Shown here in pieces: positions 18,706 to 28,552 of a DNA stretch of 64,000 nucleotides. The stretch's first letter is position 1. Every line of letters begins with the position of its first letter. The notes beneath the pieces are model-generated. The model searched no databases, was not told where the DNA came from, and worked only from the letters and a program-made list of their open reading frames with translations. The position numbers and the translations under genes were made by a program. Source of the DNA: AC-49 sp963766605. GTDB taxonomy: Bacteria > Actinomycetota > Thermoleophilia > Solirubrobacterales > Solirubrobacteraceae. The stretch is taken from contig CAVYAT010000003.1 in the NCBI GenBank assembly GCA_963766605.1, forward strand, positions 1 through 64,000, given 5' to 3'.

Positions 18706-20546
18706 CGCCGCACCGTCGCCTGCTTTCCGGGTGGCACGGTCACTGATCTAACGCACAAGTGCGTCAGCCGCATTCTGAATTCCTTCCACCACCGAGCCAC
18801 CGCTTCCTTGGAGCGATGGGCGCGCCCGACGAGCAGGAGCTGCAGAATCTTGGCCAGGGTCTCGGTGCGGTCCGCGGGATCGCCACGCCAGGCGACGTGG
18901 CGATCGGGCCGCACGAGCACCCCGCCGCCGCTCCCCGTTCCGCGGCAGTCAGCCCACTCCCCGCGGGGATCGGCGAGTGCGCCCCCGATCGCCACCACGG
19001 CGAGCGGACAACGTGAGCGTCCCGCGGCGACATCTGCGGCTGCCCGCCACTCCTTCTCAGCCGCCTCGTCAACGAACAACGTGAAGCCCTCGCTGGCCAC
19101 GAGGTCGACGGTGGAGATGCGCTGCCCGTCGCGGTCAAGCCAGACGTGCGGCACGTGATGACCCGGCCGTGCGGTTGGCTCAAATGCGATCGGCGACTGC
19201 TGTGGACCGATCGGCGCCGGGCTGCCGTCGGGAATGACCGCGCCGAACCGGTACGCAAAGCCGGCTTCGACGTTGAGCTGGCTGAAGTCCTCCGCGTTGG
19301 ACGCCACGGCTCGGTCGGTTGCTGCCCGCCGACGTCTGCCGTCCGGCGTGTCGCTCGCCCACACCTCCACCTCGCGCCAGCCCTCCTCCTCCGATTGACC
19401 CGGCCTGAGGCCCATCCCCTCGGCGATCGGCTGGTGCTTGGCGGCGTTGCGCAGCGAATGCTCGACGTTGAACGCCGCGACTGGGCGGCGCTCGGTCTCG
19501 TAGCGTGTCGAGCAGCGCGTCGCCGGCGTAGCCGCGGATGACCGCCACGAGCTTCCAACAGAGGTTGAAGACATCCTGCACGCCGGTGTTCAAGCCGAGG
19601 CCACCCGTCGGCGGGTGCCGGTGCGCCGCGTCGCCGACGAGGAGGACCCGACCGACCCGAAACCGGTCGGCCACGATGCCCTCGTACTGCCAGTGGCTGA
19701 TCGCTTTGATCCTCGCCTTCAAATCGCCGATCCCGAGCCTGTGCCGCACGAGCGGCAGCACGTCGTCCGCGGGCGTATCTCGGTTGAGTCCCTACAACCC
19801 CGACCAACCACTCCGAGGACTCGTTCGCCCAACCATCCGGACCGAGTGCCTGGATCGCCGCCTGACCGGCCGGCGAGATCAGATACGTGAGCAGTGCCGT
19901 CTCGTCCGCATAGGCGCGCAGGTCAGCCTCGAGGTACACGCTCGTGATCTCGCGGATCGCCCGCGCTCCCTCGAGCCTGACGCCGAGCCGAGAGGCGCAG
20001 ACGCGACCGCCGTCGGCTGCCACCACGTATCGCGCGCGTACTCGATATGACTCACCGGTGTCGCGATCGATCGCGGTAACGGTGACACCGTCGGCGTCAA
20101 GGCTCCAGATCGACGACCTCCTGGTGGGCCCTGATCCGTCCCGGGCTTCTGGCATCGGCGTGCTGCCACAGCAATGTGTCCAGCCGCACCTGCGGCAGGT
20201 TGGCAAACGGGCGAGGGCTCGCCTGGGCATACCGCACGCGATCCGGGCCACCGCCCCAGGCATGCAGCTGGCCGATCTTCCTGCGACGGGCGGCGCCTGT
20301 CTCTCCGAGTGAGGTGTACCAGGCGACTCGGTGCCAACGATCCTCCGGCGGAGACCGAGCGTAGATGTCGTCGGCAACCCCGAGATCATGGAAGATCTCC
20401 ATCGTCCGCACGTTCAGCAGGTGCGCACGCGGGAAGTGGGCAGTGAAATCTCGGCGCTCGAGCAGAAGAAAGTCGATCCCGGCCCGCTCGAGCAGCAGCG
20501 CGGTCGTCAGCCCGCACGGCCCGCCGCCCACGACGAGGACCGTCAC
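18702..20546 (-). pseudogene. FAD-dependent phenol-hydroxylase-type monooxygenase (three frameshifts)
   Basis: Class A flavoprotein of the 2,4-dichlorophenol / 3-(3-hydroxyphenyl)propionate hydroxylase type with a C-terminal thioredoxin-like domain, about 610 residues corrected. Visible in order are VVGGGPCGLTTALLLERAG (FAD, from GTG 20546), RVRARYVVAADGGRVCASRL, VLLVGDAAHRHPPTGGLGL and RYETERRPVAAFNVEHSLR; the C-terminal domain ends with VRPDRHVAWRGDP. Shifts lie near 20105, 19795 and 19505. Neighbouring peptide pieces remain well conserved. The first gene of a two-gene minus-strand operon with the PEP-mutase-family protein, it is divergent from the IclR regulator across a 425-bp gap. Confidence 0.78.
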
Positions 20547-20971
20547 CTGCTCGCGCGTGTCGACGACCGCGGATTGATTGTTCCGCTGCTGTCCACTACC
20601 GGGTGCTCGCTCTTCTCAGATCGGGAACTGTCTCTGGTGTGGACTGACTGCTGGCACAGCTGATCACACCGTATTTGTGGCGCCTTGACGTTGTCGGCTG
20701 CGTGTTTACAGCCAACATCGTCTGCGTGCCCAGCCGGCACCGCACTGTAGACGTCCGGGAACGGCATGACCAATGCCTTCTGGTCGCACTCGGGATAACC
20801 GTGCGTTATCACCCGCGGGGGCCGCTGCCAGCCACGGCGCCTCAATACTCTGGGAGACCCGCGTCCGTGGCCAACCCGGCCGCGCACTCCACTCCCGTCC
20901 AGGCTCGCTGACAGAATCGTGAACCCGACCCGCCTGGTCGCCGTGAGCCCGGGCCGTTTCGCACCCCACCG
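20547..20971. promoter_or_regulatory. Divergent intergenic region, monooxygenase versus IclR regulator
   Basis: A 425-bp stretch without a supported gene, between the minus-strand monooxygenase and the plus-strand IclR regulator. It should carry both promoters and an IclR operator. A long minus-strand open frame (20887-20543) has no family features and is probably chance. No clear palindrome was picked out by eye. Confidence 0.45.
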
Positions 20972-21802
20972 ATGACACGACGTTCTCGACCGACAAGCTC
21001 GGCGACCGCTCGGTCGACAGGCGTTCCCTCACGTCCCGACGAGCGCACGAAGGCGGAGAAGCCTGTCGGGTCGGTCGAGAACGCGTTGCGCCTGTTGCTG
21101 ATGTTCCGAGACCGCGAGTCGATAAGGGTGAGCGAGGTGGCGGCCGATCTGGGGGTGGCTCGTTCTACTGCGCATCGCCTGCTGACGGTGCTGCGCTCCT
21201 ATGGATTCGTGAAGCAGGACACCGTCTCGCGTGCGTATGGCCCAGGTCCGCGGCTGGTCGAGCTCGGGCTGTCGGTGGCCCGTACGACCGACATGCTGAG
21301 CGTGATGCACCCGTTCCTGGAACGGCTGAGCGAGATGACCGACGAGACGGTCCATCTGATCGTCCTGGAGGGCAGCAGCTGTAGGTTCGTGGACAGCATC
21401 GAGTGCCAGCGGCCACTGCGCGTGACCGGTCGGGTCGGCGTCATGTATCCCGCGCACACGACGTCAGGCGGTAAGGCGTTGCTCGCCCAGCTGACCGAGC
21501 GCGAGTTGCGGCGTCTTTACCCGAAGCGCCAGCTTCCCGCGCTGACGGATCGGACGCTGGCGCATCGAGACGACCTGCTCGCGCAGCTCGAGCAGATCCG
21601 ACGCCAGGGCTATGCCGTCAACTATGGCGAAAGCACTCCGGGCATCTCGGCGGTCGCGATGGTGCAGCACACGGCGAGCGGGGGGACACCGGCGGCGCTG
21701 GCGATCTCAGCACCCGAGGGACGACTCACCGCGGATCGACTGCCGGAATTCGTCCGGGCGCTTCGGCAGTTGACACACGAAGCGGCCAGCCATCTCGCGT
21801 GA
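20972..21802 (+). CDS. IclR-family transcriptional regulator
   Basis: A 276-residue regulator. A basic N-terminal extension of about 30 residues precedes the winged helix-turn-helix (SVENALRLLLMFRD to DLGVARSTAHRLLTVLRSYGF, about 32-85). The C-terminal effector-binding GAF-like domain follows, with SGGKALLAQLTERELRRLYP and the usual YAVNYGESTPGISAVA region. IclR proteins of the PcaR/PobR/CatR type control aromatic catabolism, with a pathway compound as effector. Divergent from the monooxygenase gene and followed after 81 bp by another FAD monooxygenase, it probably controls one or both. The frame is intact. Confidence 0.88.
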   Translation: MTRRSRPTSSATARSTGVPSRPDERTKAEKPVGSVENALRLLLMFRDRESIRVSEVAADLGVARSTAHRLLTVLRSYGFVKQDTVSRAYGPGPRLVELGLSVARTTDMLSVMHPFLERLSEMTDETVHLIVLEGSSCRFVDSIECQRPLRVTGRVGVMYPAHTTSGGKALLAQLTERELRRLYPKRQLPALTDRTLAHRDDLLAQLEQIRRQGYAVNYGESTPGISAVAMVQHTASGGTPAALAISAPEGRLTADRLPEFVRALRQLTHEAASHLA

Positions 21803-21883
21803 CCTCAGGTTGTGATTCGGCTGACTGCAACGCGTTCGACGTGATGCTACAGTCGGGAGGATGCTCACGACGGAGGCGGGTGC

Positions 21884-23554
21884 ATGAAAGATCATTTTCA
21901 GGTCGTTGTGGTGGGCGGCGGCCCTGTGGGAGTCGCCCTTGGGATCGAGCTGGCCCAGCGTCGCGTCTCATGTGCAGTGGTCGAGCGCAGCACCGAGCTT
22001 CACGACATTCCCAAGGGACAGCTATTGACCGGCCGCACGGTCGAGCACTTCTATTTCTGGAATTGTCTTGAGCGGCTGCGCGCGGCGCGCCTCCTTCCTG
22101 CCGGTCATCAGACCGCGACGCTCACGGCGTACGACAATCTGCGCAGCGGTTATCGGCACGGGAGCTCCGTGGCCGAACCGCCCCCTGCCGACCTCTACTT
22201 CCAGACCGGTGAACGCCTGCCGCAATACCAGACCGAGCGCGTGCTGCGGGAGCGACTCGCGGAGCTGCCGGCGGCGACGACGCTGTTCGGGATGACCGTC
22301 ACCGAGGTCCAGCAGGACGAAGCCGGCGTTCGGATTGCGGTGGCGCCCACTCCCCACGGGACCCCGGGCTCCTACAGCTGGGAGAGCACGGAGCACGAAA
22401 GCGCGCCGCATAGCGGACAAGGCCGGGTCCTGTCTGCCGACTACGTCGTCGGCTGCGATGGGGGGCGATCCCTGGTACGCGAGAGCGTCGGCATCGGGCG
22501 TGAGGGCCGCGACTACGGCAAGAAGATGATGCTGATCGTGTTTCGCTCCCGCGAGTTGCAACGGCGCCTGGAAGAACTCCCCACGGCCACCAGCTATCGC
22601 GTGCTGCGCAGGGATCTCTCGGGCTGGTGGCAGTTCTTTGGACGCGTCGACCTCGACGGGCGGTTCTTCTTTCACGCTCCGGTGCCCGCGGACGCGGAGC
22701 CCCAGACCGTGGATGTCCTGGCCGTAATGCAGCAGGCGGCGGGCGCTGCGTTCTCGGCTCAGATCGAACACGTCCGCTTCTGGGAAGGGCGGATCATGCT
22801 CGCCAACTCGTACCGTCGCGACCGCATCTTCATCGCCGGTGACGCCGCTCATCAACATCCCCCCTATGGAGCCTATGGCCTAAACAGCGGGCTCGAAGAT
22901 GCCGTCAACCTGGGCTGGAAGTTGGCAGCGACGCTCGATGGATGGGGCGGGGAGCCGCTGCTCGATTCCTACGAGACCGAACGGCGTCCGGTGTTCGCCG
23001 ACCTGGGCGATCTCATCGCCGCGGGGATCGACACAGACCGCGCGTTCCTGGAGCGCTACTGCCCGGAGCGCGACCGCCCGGCGTTCGAACGGGCGTGGGA
23101 CGAACTCCCTCATCAGAACCGGTTCCGCCTGCATCACGAGGCGAGCTACGCGGGTTCCCCCGTCGTCTGGGGGTCGGCGGAGGCTCGCAGCGGGGCGTCC
23201 GTACCGTCCTCCCACGTGGCGACCGCGGGAGAGCACCTCTCGCCCTGCGTTCTCTCGGCTGGTGACAACGTGTTCACTCGCCTCGATGACGGCTTCGCGC
23301 TGATCGCGTTGGACGCTGACGCGGCCAGCATCGAAGCGTTCCGGGAAGCTGCTCGGTCGCTCCATGTGCCTCTCACAGTCATCCGCGACTCACTGGCAGC
23401 CGATCGCGCCGCCTACGGGGTGCGGCTGATCCTCGTGCGCCCAGACCAATACATCGCCTGGGTCGGTGACACGGTGCCCGACGATCCCAAGGCGGTCGTC
23501 GCGCGTGCGGTCGGGGTGCGCACGCCTCTTCTCGCCGTCGCCACGAGAGACTGA
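21884..23554 (+). CDS. FAD-dependent monooxygenase, phenol-hydroxylase type
   Basis: A 556-residue class A flavoprotein hydroxylase. The FAD-binding motif VVVGGGPVGVALGIELAQR is at the N-terminus. The DG motif is VVGCDGGRSLVRESVG and the ribityl-binding motif is IFIAGDAAHQHPPYGAYGL. RRPVFADLGDL-type sequence leads into a thioredoxin-like C-terminal domain ending in LVRPDQYIAWVGD. It starts at ATG 21884 behind GGAGGCGGG. The frame is intact. It follows the IclR gene on the same strand and precedes an aldehyde dehydrogenase by 70 bp. It would hydroxylate an aromatic substrate with NAD(P)H and O2; the exact substrate is unknown. Confidence 0.87.
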   Translation: MKDHFQVVVVGGGPVGVALGIELAQRRVSCAVVERSTELHDIPKGQLLTGRTVEHFYFWNCLERLRAARLLPAGHQTATLTAYDNLRSGYRHGSSVAEPPPADLYFQTGERLPQYQTERVLRERLAELPAATTLFGMTVTEVQQDEAGVRIAVAPTPHGTPGSYSWESTEHESAPHSGQGRVLSADYVVGCDGGRSLVRESVGIGREGRDYGKKMMLIVFRSRELQRRLEELPTATSYRVLRRDLSGWWQFFGRVDLDGRFFFHAPVPADAEPQTVDVLAVMQQAAGAAFSAQIEHVRFWEGRIMLANSYRRDRIFIAGDAAHQHPPYGAYGLNSGLEDAVNLGWKLAATLDGWGGEPLLDSYETERRPVFADLGDLIAAGIDTDRAFLERYCPERDRPAFERAWDELPHQNRFRLHHEASYAGSPVVWGSAEARSGASVPSSHVATAGEHLSPCVLSAGDNVFTRLDDGFALIALDADAASIEAFREAARSLHVPLTVIRDSLAADRAAYGVRLILVRPDQYIAWVGDTVPDDPKAVVARAVGVRTPLLAVATRD

Positions 23555-23624
23555 GATCGATCTTCAACCTCGGCAACCCCCCGATCCCGCGAGCGACGCG
23601 GCAGCCCTGCACAAGGAGGAGCTG

Positions 23625-25104
23625 ATGAGCTTGGTAGAGACGTTGAGTGACCATCTGATGGAACCATCGGACTGGCAAAGTGCGATCTTCGACGGCACGT
23701 GGCGTCCGGCGGCGGGCGGCGACGTCGCGGTCCACGAACCGGCCACTGGCGAGGAGCTCGCACGCGTCGGACTGGCAACGCCAGCCGACGTCCTTCAGTC
23801 CGCGGCGCGTGCGGCGACGGCTCAGCGCGACTGGGCGGCAACCGACTACGAGGAACGCGCCGCGGTGCTGCGCCGGGCCGGCGAGCTGTGGCAGCGTTAC
23901 GCGTCGGAGCTCGAGCCGATCATCGTCCGGGAGACCGGTGGGGTGCCGCTCAAGGCACGGGCCGAAACGACGATGGCGACGCATGAGTGCTTCGAGGCAG
24001 CGGCGCTCGCCTCCCGGCCGTACGGCTCACTGCTGCCAAGCTCGCGCGCGCACCTGAGCATGGCGCGGCGGCTGCCCGTCGGGGTCGTGGCCGTGATCAC
24101 TCCGTTCAACTTCCCGCTGGGCCTCGGGATCCGCTCCGTCGCCCCGGCGCTTGCGCTCGGGAATGCCGTGATCCTCAAGCCGGACCTGCGCACGGCGGTA
24201 TCTGGCGGCGTGCTTTTCGCCCGCGTGTTCGAGGAGGCGGGCCTACCCGAGGGGCTGTTGCACGTCCTGCCTGGGGGCGCGGACGTCGGGGAGGCACTCG
24301 TCGCCGCACGGGAGGTACGCGTCATCTCATTCACCGGCTCAACCGAGGTTGGCCGCAAGGTCGGCGAGTTGGCCGCGCGGCATTTCAAGCGCGCACACCT
24401 CGAGCTGGGTGGCAACAACGCGCTCGTGGTTCTGCCGGATGCCGACCTCGACCGCGCCGTCAACGCCGCCGCGTTCGGCTCGTTCCGCCATCAGGGCCAG
24501 ATCTGCATGACGGTCGGCCGCCATATCGTGGCAGCGGAGATCGCCGACGAGTTCGTGGCCCGGCTGGCTGCAGAAAGCCGAAAACCTGCGAGTCGGCAAC
24601 CCTCACACCGACGCCGTCGAATTGGGCCCGGTCATCGACGAGCGCCAGCGCGACCGCATCCACGGCCTGGTCGAGTCGAGCGTCAGCGGGGGCGCGCACC
24701 TCGCGGCAGGTGGTGAGTACGACGGGCCTCTTCTATCGTCCGACCGTGCTCGACGATGTGCATCCCGAACCCCCGCCTACGCGTCGGAGGTCTTCGGCCC
24801 GGTCGCCTCGGTCATCGGCTTTTCCAGCCTGGACGAGGCGGTGGCGCTTGCGCGAGACACCGAGTACGGGCTGTCGCTCGGCATCCTCACCCGCGACGTG
24901 ATGGCCGGGCTCGAGCTCGCGAACCGAATCCCGAGCGGCATGGTGCACATCAACGACCAGACGATCGGAGACGAACCCGTCGCGCCGTTTGGGGGCGTGG
25001 GCGCGTCGGGCAGCGGCTCGCGCTTCGGTGGCGAAGCAAACCTCGAGGCGTTCACCGACACCCAGTGGGTGACCGTCAACCACGAGATCCCCGCATACCC
25101 ATGA
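23625..25104 (+). pseudogene. Benzaldehyde/vanillin-type aldehyde dehydrogenase (frameshifted)
   Basis: NAD(P)-dependent aldehyde dehydrogenase like benzaldehyde and vanillin dehydrogenases, about 490 residues corrected. Motifs are VAVITPFNFPLGLGIRSV, FTGSTEVGRKVGE, the general base Glu in HLELGGNNALV and the catalytic Cys in RHQGQICMTVGR. The frame breaks near 24585, and again around 24728 and 24772, where a compensating pair garbles about 15 residues. LGPVIDERQRDRIHGLV and AYASEVFGPVASVIGF resume the family sequence. It starts at ATG 23625 after a strong AAGGAGGAG. It would oxidise an aromatic aldehyde to its acid, feeding the ring-cleavage steps. Confidence 0.8.
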
Positions 25105-25251
25105 CGCGGGGCTCGGCCAGACGCTGCGTAGCCCGGGTCGGGCGGGCGTGGCCAGACATGCGAACCGGCGGGAGGTAGACTCGGCGAGCGGCCACTCGCG
25201 CGACGGCCGCATCCCGCGGTCGCGCCGTTCGCCTAGGAAGCCGGGTCAGAG

Positions 25252-26082
25252 TTGGAGCTTCGCCACCTCCGTTATTTCGTTGCGGTGGCCGAGAACATGC
25301 ATTTCGGCCGTGCCGCGCAGCGCCTGCACATCGTGCAGCCGGCGCTGAGCAAGCAGATCGCCTCGCTGGAGCGGGAGCTTGGCGTTGAGTTGTTTACGCG
25401 CACGAGGAAACGGGTCGAGTTCACGCCGGCCGGCAAGGCGTTCTTCGCCGAGGCGTGCGACATCCTCCAGCGGGCCGATCACGCCGCTCGCACAGCGAAG
25501 ATGACCGCGAGCGGCGCGATCGGCAGTCTCGACGTCGGTTTCATCGGGCAAGCTATGTTCAGTTTCCTGCCGTCGGTCCTGCGCGAGTACCGGCGCCGCT
25601 ACCCCGGTGTTCGGTTCGTTCTGCAGGAGCTGCCGAGCGCGATCCAGTTGGGGGAGATCAAGCAGGGCCGACTCGACGTGGGATTCGTCCGGCCGTCCGG
25701 CCATGACGAGCTCGTCCGCTTCATCACGGTGTCCCGTGAGGCGTACGTTGTGGGCTTGGCCGAGGATCACCCGCTCGCGGGCAGGAGTGTCGTCGACCTC
25801 TCGGACTGCGCCGACGAAACATTCGTCCTGGTTTCGCGAACCGCTGCTCCGATCTCATTCGATCAGGAGCTCGCCGTCTGCCAGAGCTACGGCTTTACTC
25901 CGCTGGTGATCGAAGAGGGCACCACCCCGGCGGCCAGATTCGGAATGGTCTCTGCGGGCGTCGGGGTGACGATCGCGCCGGAGTCGAGCATCAGGTATCC
26001 CTGGCATGGCGTGGTCTTCCGCCCGCTGACCAAGAGGGACGTGAAGGTCGAACTCGCCTTGCGCTTACCGCACGACGAATGA
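25252..26082 (+). CDS. LysR-family transcriptional regulator
   Basis: A 276-residue LysR regulator starting at TTG 25252. The N-terminal winged helix-turn-helix is ELRHLRYFVAVAENMHFGR through LHIVQPALSKQIASLEREL, followed by the linker helix and the substrate-binding region (DVGFIGQAMFSFLPSVLRE, RLDVGFVRPSG). At about 276 residues it is some 20 shorter than typical, but it ends naturally. This CatM/BenM-like subgroup commonly activates aromatic-degradation operons. It follows the aldehyde dehydrogenase by 147 bp and is convergent with the flavin reductase at 26184. The frame is intact. Confidence 0.85.
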   Translation: MELRHLRYFVAVAENMHFGRAAQRLHIVQPALSKQIASLERELGVELFTRTRKRVEFTPAGKAFFAEACDILQRADHAARTAKMTASGAIGSLDVGFIGQAMFSFLPSVLREYRRRYPGVRFVLQELPSAIQLGEIKQGRLDVGFVRPSGHDELVRFITVSREAYVVGLAEDHPLAGRSVVDLSDCADETFVLVSRTAAPISFDQELAVCQSYGFTPLVIEEGTTPAARFGMVSAGVGVTIAPESSIRYPWHGVVFRPLTKRDVKVELALRLPHDE

Positions 26083-26183
26083 GTCGGTCGCTCTGCGGTC
26101 GTTCAGGGAGACCGTGGAAGAGCTCATTCAGGACATCGGAGAGCAGAACTCTCCAACGGTGGCGGCCGACGAGATCTGATCGC

Positions 26184-26855
26184 TTAGCCAGACCGCGACT
26201 CGAGGGCATGTAGATCCGCACGTATCTGACCCGGATCCGTTGTCGCCGGACGCGGTAGCGTGAAGCGGTCGCGCGTCGTGCACCACTGGTCGGCCCCCAT
26301 GCGCCCGACCAGGTCGAGAACGTCGGGCCGAGGGTGAATGCCGTGCATCGCGTCTTCGTCGCGCAGATGGATCCGGACGATCCAGGCGACAACGAGGCTG
26401 TTACTGGCCCGGTCAGCGTCGCCGAGTTCAAGCACCTGGCGGACGCGGCACTCGAGCGCGGCCGGCGACTCCATCACTCGCATCGGCGCAACCGCGTCGG
26501 AGGGACCGGGCGTGACGCCCACCACGTCCCATTCGTCGATTTCGGGACCCCACTCGCCGCTGCACGCGTTGGCGGAGTCAGCCAGCGCCCGGTCGACGAG
26601 GTTCACCACGAACTCGCCGGTGGCCTTGATGTTGTGTAGCGAGTCCTTGTTCACGCCCTGCCGGCTGCCCGGCCCGATGCCGAGCGTGGGTGGATCGAAC
26701 GAAAACGCGCCGAAAAACGAGAACGGCGCAAGATTGCGGGCGCCGTCGGGTGCAACCGACGACACCCAGGCGATCGGACGCGGGCTGATCAGCCCGTTGA
26801 TGAGCGCGTTGCGTTGGCGGCGGTCGAGCTTTGACGGGTCGAGGATCATGCACAC
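26184..26855 (-). CDS. Flavin-reductase-like FMN-binding split-barrel protein
   Basis: A 223-residue DIM6/NTAB-family protein. The N-terminal NALINGLISPRPIAWVSS and APFSFFGAFSFDPPTLGIG form the FMN-binding split barrel, and NIKATGEFVVNLVDRALA follows. Such proteins reduce flavin with NAD(P)H for a partner monooxygenase, or act as oxygenase components themselves. It starts at ATG 26855 or 26849 and lies 10 bp after the bicupin dioxygenase stop, as the last gene of a three-gene minus-strand operon with an FMN reductase and a gentisate-dioxygenase-like protein. Confidence 0.8.
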   Translation of the reverse strand: MCMILDPSKLDRRQRNALINGLISPRPIAWVSSVAPDGARNLAPFSFFGAFSFDPPTLGIGPGSRQGVNKDSLHNIKATGEFVVNLVDRALADSANACSGEWGPEIDEWDVVGVTPGPSDAVAPMRVMESPAALECRVRQVLELGDADRASNSLVVAWIVRIHLRDEDAMHGIHPRPDVLDLVGRMGADQWCTTRDRFTLPRPATTDPGQIRADLHALESRSG

Positions 26856-26865
26856 CTGACCTGCA

Positions 26866-27951
26866 TCAGGCTCGTGCCTCGTGTCCGGCGAAGATGCCAG
26901 TCACCACCTGGTGCGGCTCCGTGTGCGGCATGGCTCGGTATTTGTCGACCATCCGCAGCAGCGGCGTGTCGTGAACCGCAAACAGAATCGTCCGCTCGTC
27001 GGCGGCCGTGTTGACGTGTTCGTGCACCGACCAACTAGGAAGAACGAACATATCGCCAGGGCCCCAGTCGAAACGCACACCGTCGACGATCGTCGCGCCG
27101 TGGCCCTCGAACGCGAAATAGATCCAGGAACCCGTGTGCCGGTGCGCGTGTGTATGAACCCCGGGGCGCAGCATCTGAATCTGGCAGCTGAACGTCTTCA
27201 TCACCGGCGCGCCGGTGTGTGCGTTGGTGTACTCGAGGGCGATGTCGTCGTACGGGTCGGCATCGACGCGGGCCAGGTTCTGGAGCGCCCGCTCGGTGTC
27301 CGCCCACTTGAACGTCATGGTCGGCGGGTATTCGCGGGACGGTTCTTCCCAAGCCGGGCGCATTTGCCCGACGCCGTACTTGAGCACGGACCAATTGAGA
27401 ACCTTGTCGACCGGTTGAGACTCGCGCGGATAGTTCTCGAAGAACGGTGCATCAAGGAAGTTGTTGAGCGGGATGTCCAGGGCATCCATCCAGATCGTTC
27501 GCTCATCTGACTCGCTTCCGTGGTCGTGCCATGTCCACGGCGGCGTCAGCACAAGATCGCCGCGCTCGAGGAACACCTTGTCGCCCTCGACGGTGCTGAA
27601 AGAGCCGGCGCCGTCGATGATGAACCGGATCGCTTGAGAGGTGTGCCGATGTGCAGGCGCGATCTCCCGGCCGTTGAGCCACTGCACCGCCGCCCACAAC
27701 GTGGAGGTCGCGTACGGCATCCCGCCCTGCCCGGGGTTCGCGAGCGCGATGGCACGCCTGTCCCCACCCCGCTCGACGGGAACAAGCGCGCCCGCACGCT
27801 CGGCGACGTCGTAGAGGTCCGACCAACGCCACAACCATGGCTGCGTCTGGGGGTTGGGCACCACCCCCATGATCTCCGCCTCGAGTTCCCACAGTGGGAC
27901 GAGGTGACTACGTCGCATGTCGCTGCGCAGCGATTCGATTTGCGCGTCCAT
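26866..27951 (-). CDS. Gentisate 1,2-dioxygenase-like bicupin
   Basis: A two-cupin-domain protein of about 361 residues. HLVPLWELE and the metal-binding motif APAHRHTSQAIRFIIDG in the first cupin, with TPPWTWHDHGSE, are typical of gentisate and 1-hydroxy-2-naphthoate 1,2-dioxygenases. The second cupin has GVHTHAHRHTGSWIYFAFE and VLPSWSVHEHVN. These Fe(II) enzymes open the ring of gentisate to maleylpyruvate. The ATG at 27951 overlaps the upstream FMN-reductase stop by one base (TGATG); an alternative ATG lies at 27957. The frame is intact. Genes for maleylpyruvate isomerase or fumarylpyruvate hydrolase are not seen nearby. Confidence 0.82.
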   Translation of the reverse strand: MDAQIESLRSDMRRSHLVPLWELEAEIMGVVPNPQTQPWLWRWSDLYDVAERAGALVPVERGGDRRAIALANPGQGGMPYATSTLWAAVQWLNGREIAPAHRHTSQAIRFIIDGAGSFSTVEGDKVFLERGDLVLTPPWTWHDHGSESDERTIWMDALDIPLNNFLDAPFFENYPRESQPVDKVLNWSVLKYGVGQMRPAWEEPSREYPPTMTFKWADTERALQNLARVDADPYDDIALEYTNAHTGAPVMKTFSCQIQMLRPGVHTHAHRHTGSWIYFAFEGHGATIVDGVRFDWGPGDMFVLPSWSVHEHVNTAADERTILFAVHDTPLLRMVDKYRAMPHTEPHQVVTGIFAGHEARA

Positions 27952-28547
27952 CACCATGATTCACTCTCCTTCCGTTCTCCTGTGCCGCCCGGCGCTGAAG
28001 TTGGTGAGACGTCGGCGACGAGGGCGACCAGGATCTCCGCCAGCCGGCGACGCGTGGCTGCGCGGGCGAGGCGGCCGTCCTCTGTGAACGCTTCGTGGGC
28101 CGCGGGGATGGCAAGCTCATCGTCGAGCACGCGGGCCCCGGCCAGTCCGAGGGCCTTGCGAAGCTCGGCTTGCGCCCAGACGGCGCCGAACATGCTCGTG
28201 CTCGCGCCGATCGCGGCCACCGGTTTGCCCGCCAGCGCGGAGGTCTGCGGTGTGGGGCGCGAAGCCCAGTCGATGGCGTTCTTGAGTACGCCGGGAATCG
28301 AGCCGTTGTACTCAGGCGTAGCGAACAGGACAGCGTCCGCCTCCCGGATCGCCTGAAGAAACGCGTCGGCGCCGGGCAGGCCGCCACCGGCTGGGTGCTC
28401 GTCGGTCTCGTCAAACGGCTCGACTGCCTTTAGCTGTTCGAAGATGGTCATCTGCACATTGGGCGGCAGTGCCTCGACTGCCGCCCTCAGCAGTCGCTTG
28501 TTGTAGGAGTCAGCGCGCAGTGATCCGGCGACGCCGAGAAGCCGCAC
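27951..28547 (-). CDS. NADPH-dependent FMN reductase
   Basis: A 198-residue flavodoxin-fold reductase. LLGVAGSLRADSYNKRLLR is the phosphate-binding loop and ATPEYNGSIPGVLKNAIDW is the hallmark SxxYNxxxP-type motif of the NADPH-dependent FMN/azo/quinone reductase family. It starts at GTG 28547, 5 bp after the YceI stop. It may supply reduced FMN to the flavin-dependent enzymes or reduce quinones arising from ring hydroxylation. First catabolic gene of the operon with the gentisate-dioxygenase-like protein. Confidence 0.85.
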   Translation of the reverse strand: MRLLGVAGSLRADSYNKRLLRAAVEALPPNVQMTIFEQLKAVEPFDETDEHPAGGGLPGADAFLQAIREADAVLFATPEYNGSIPGVLKNAIDWASRPTPQTSALAGKPVAAIGASTSMFGAVWAQAELRKALGLAGARVLDDELAIPAAHEAFTEDGRLARAATRRRLAEILVALVADVSPTSAPGGTGERKESESW

Positions 28548-28552
28548 CAGTT

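Noticed and set aside
20543..20887. 114-codon minus-strand open frame in the intergenic region
   Set aside because: No recognisable family and no good start signal; it overlaps the expected divergent promoters.
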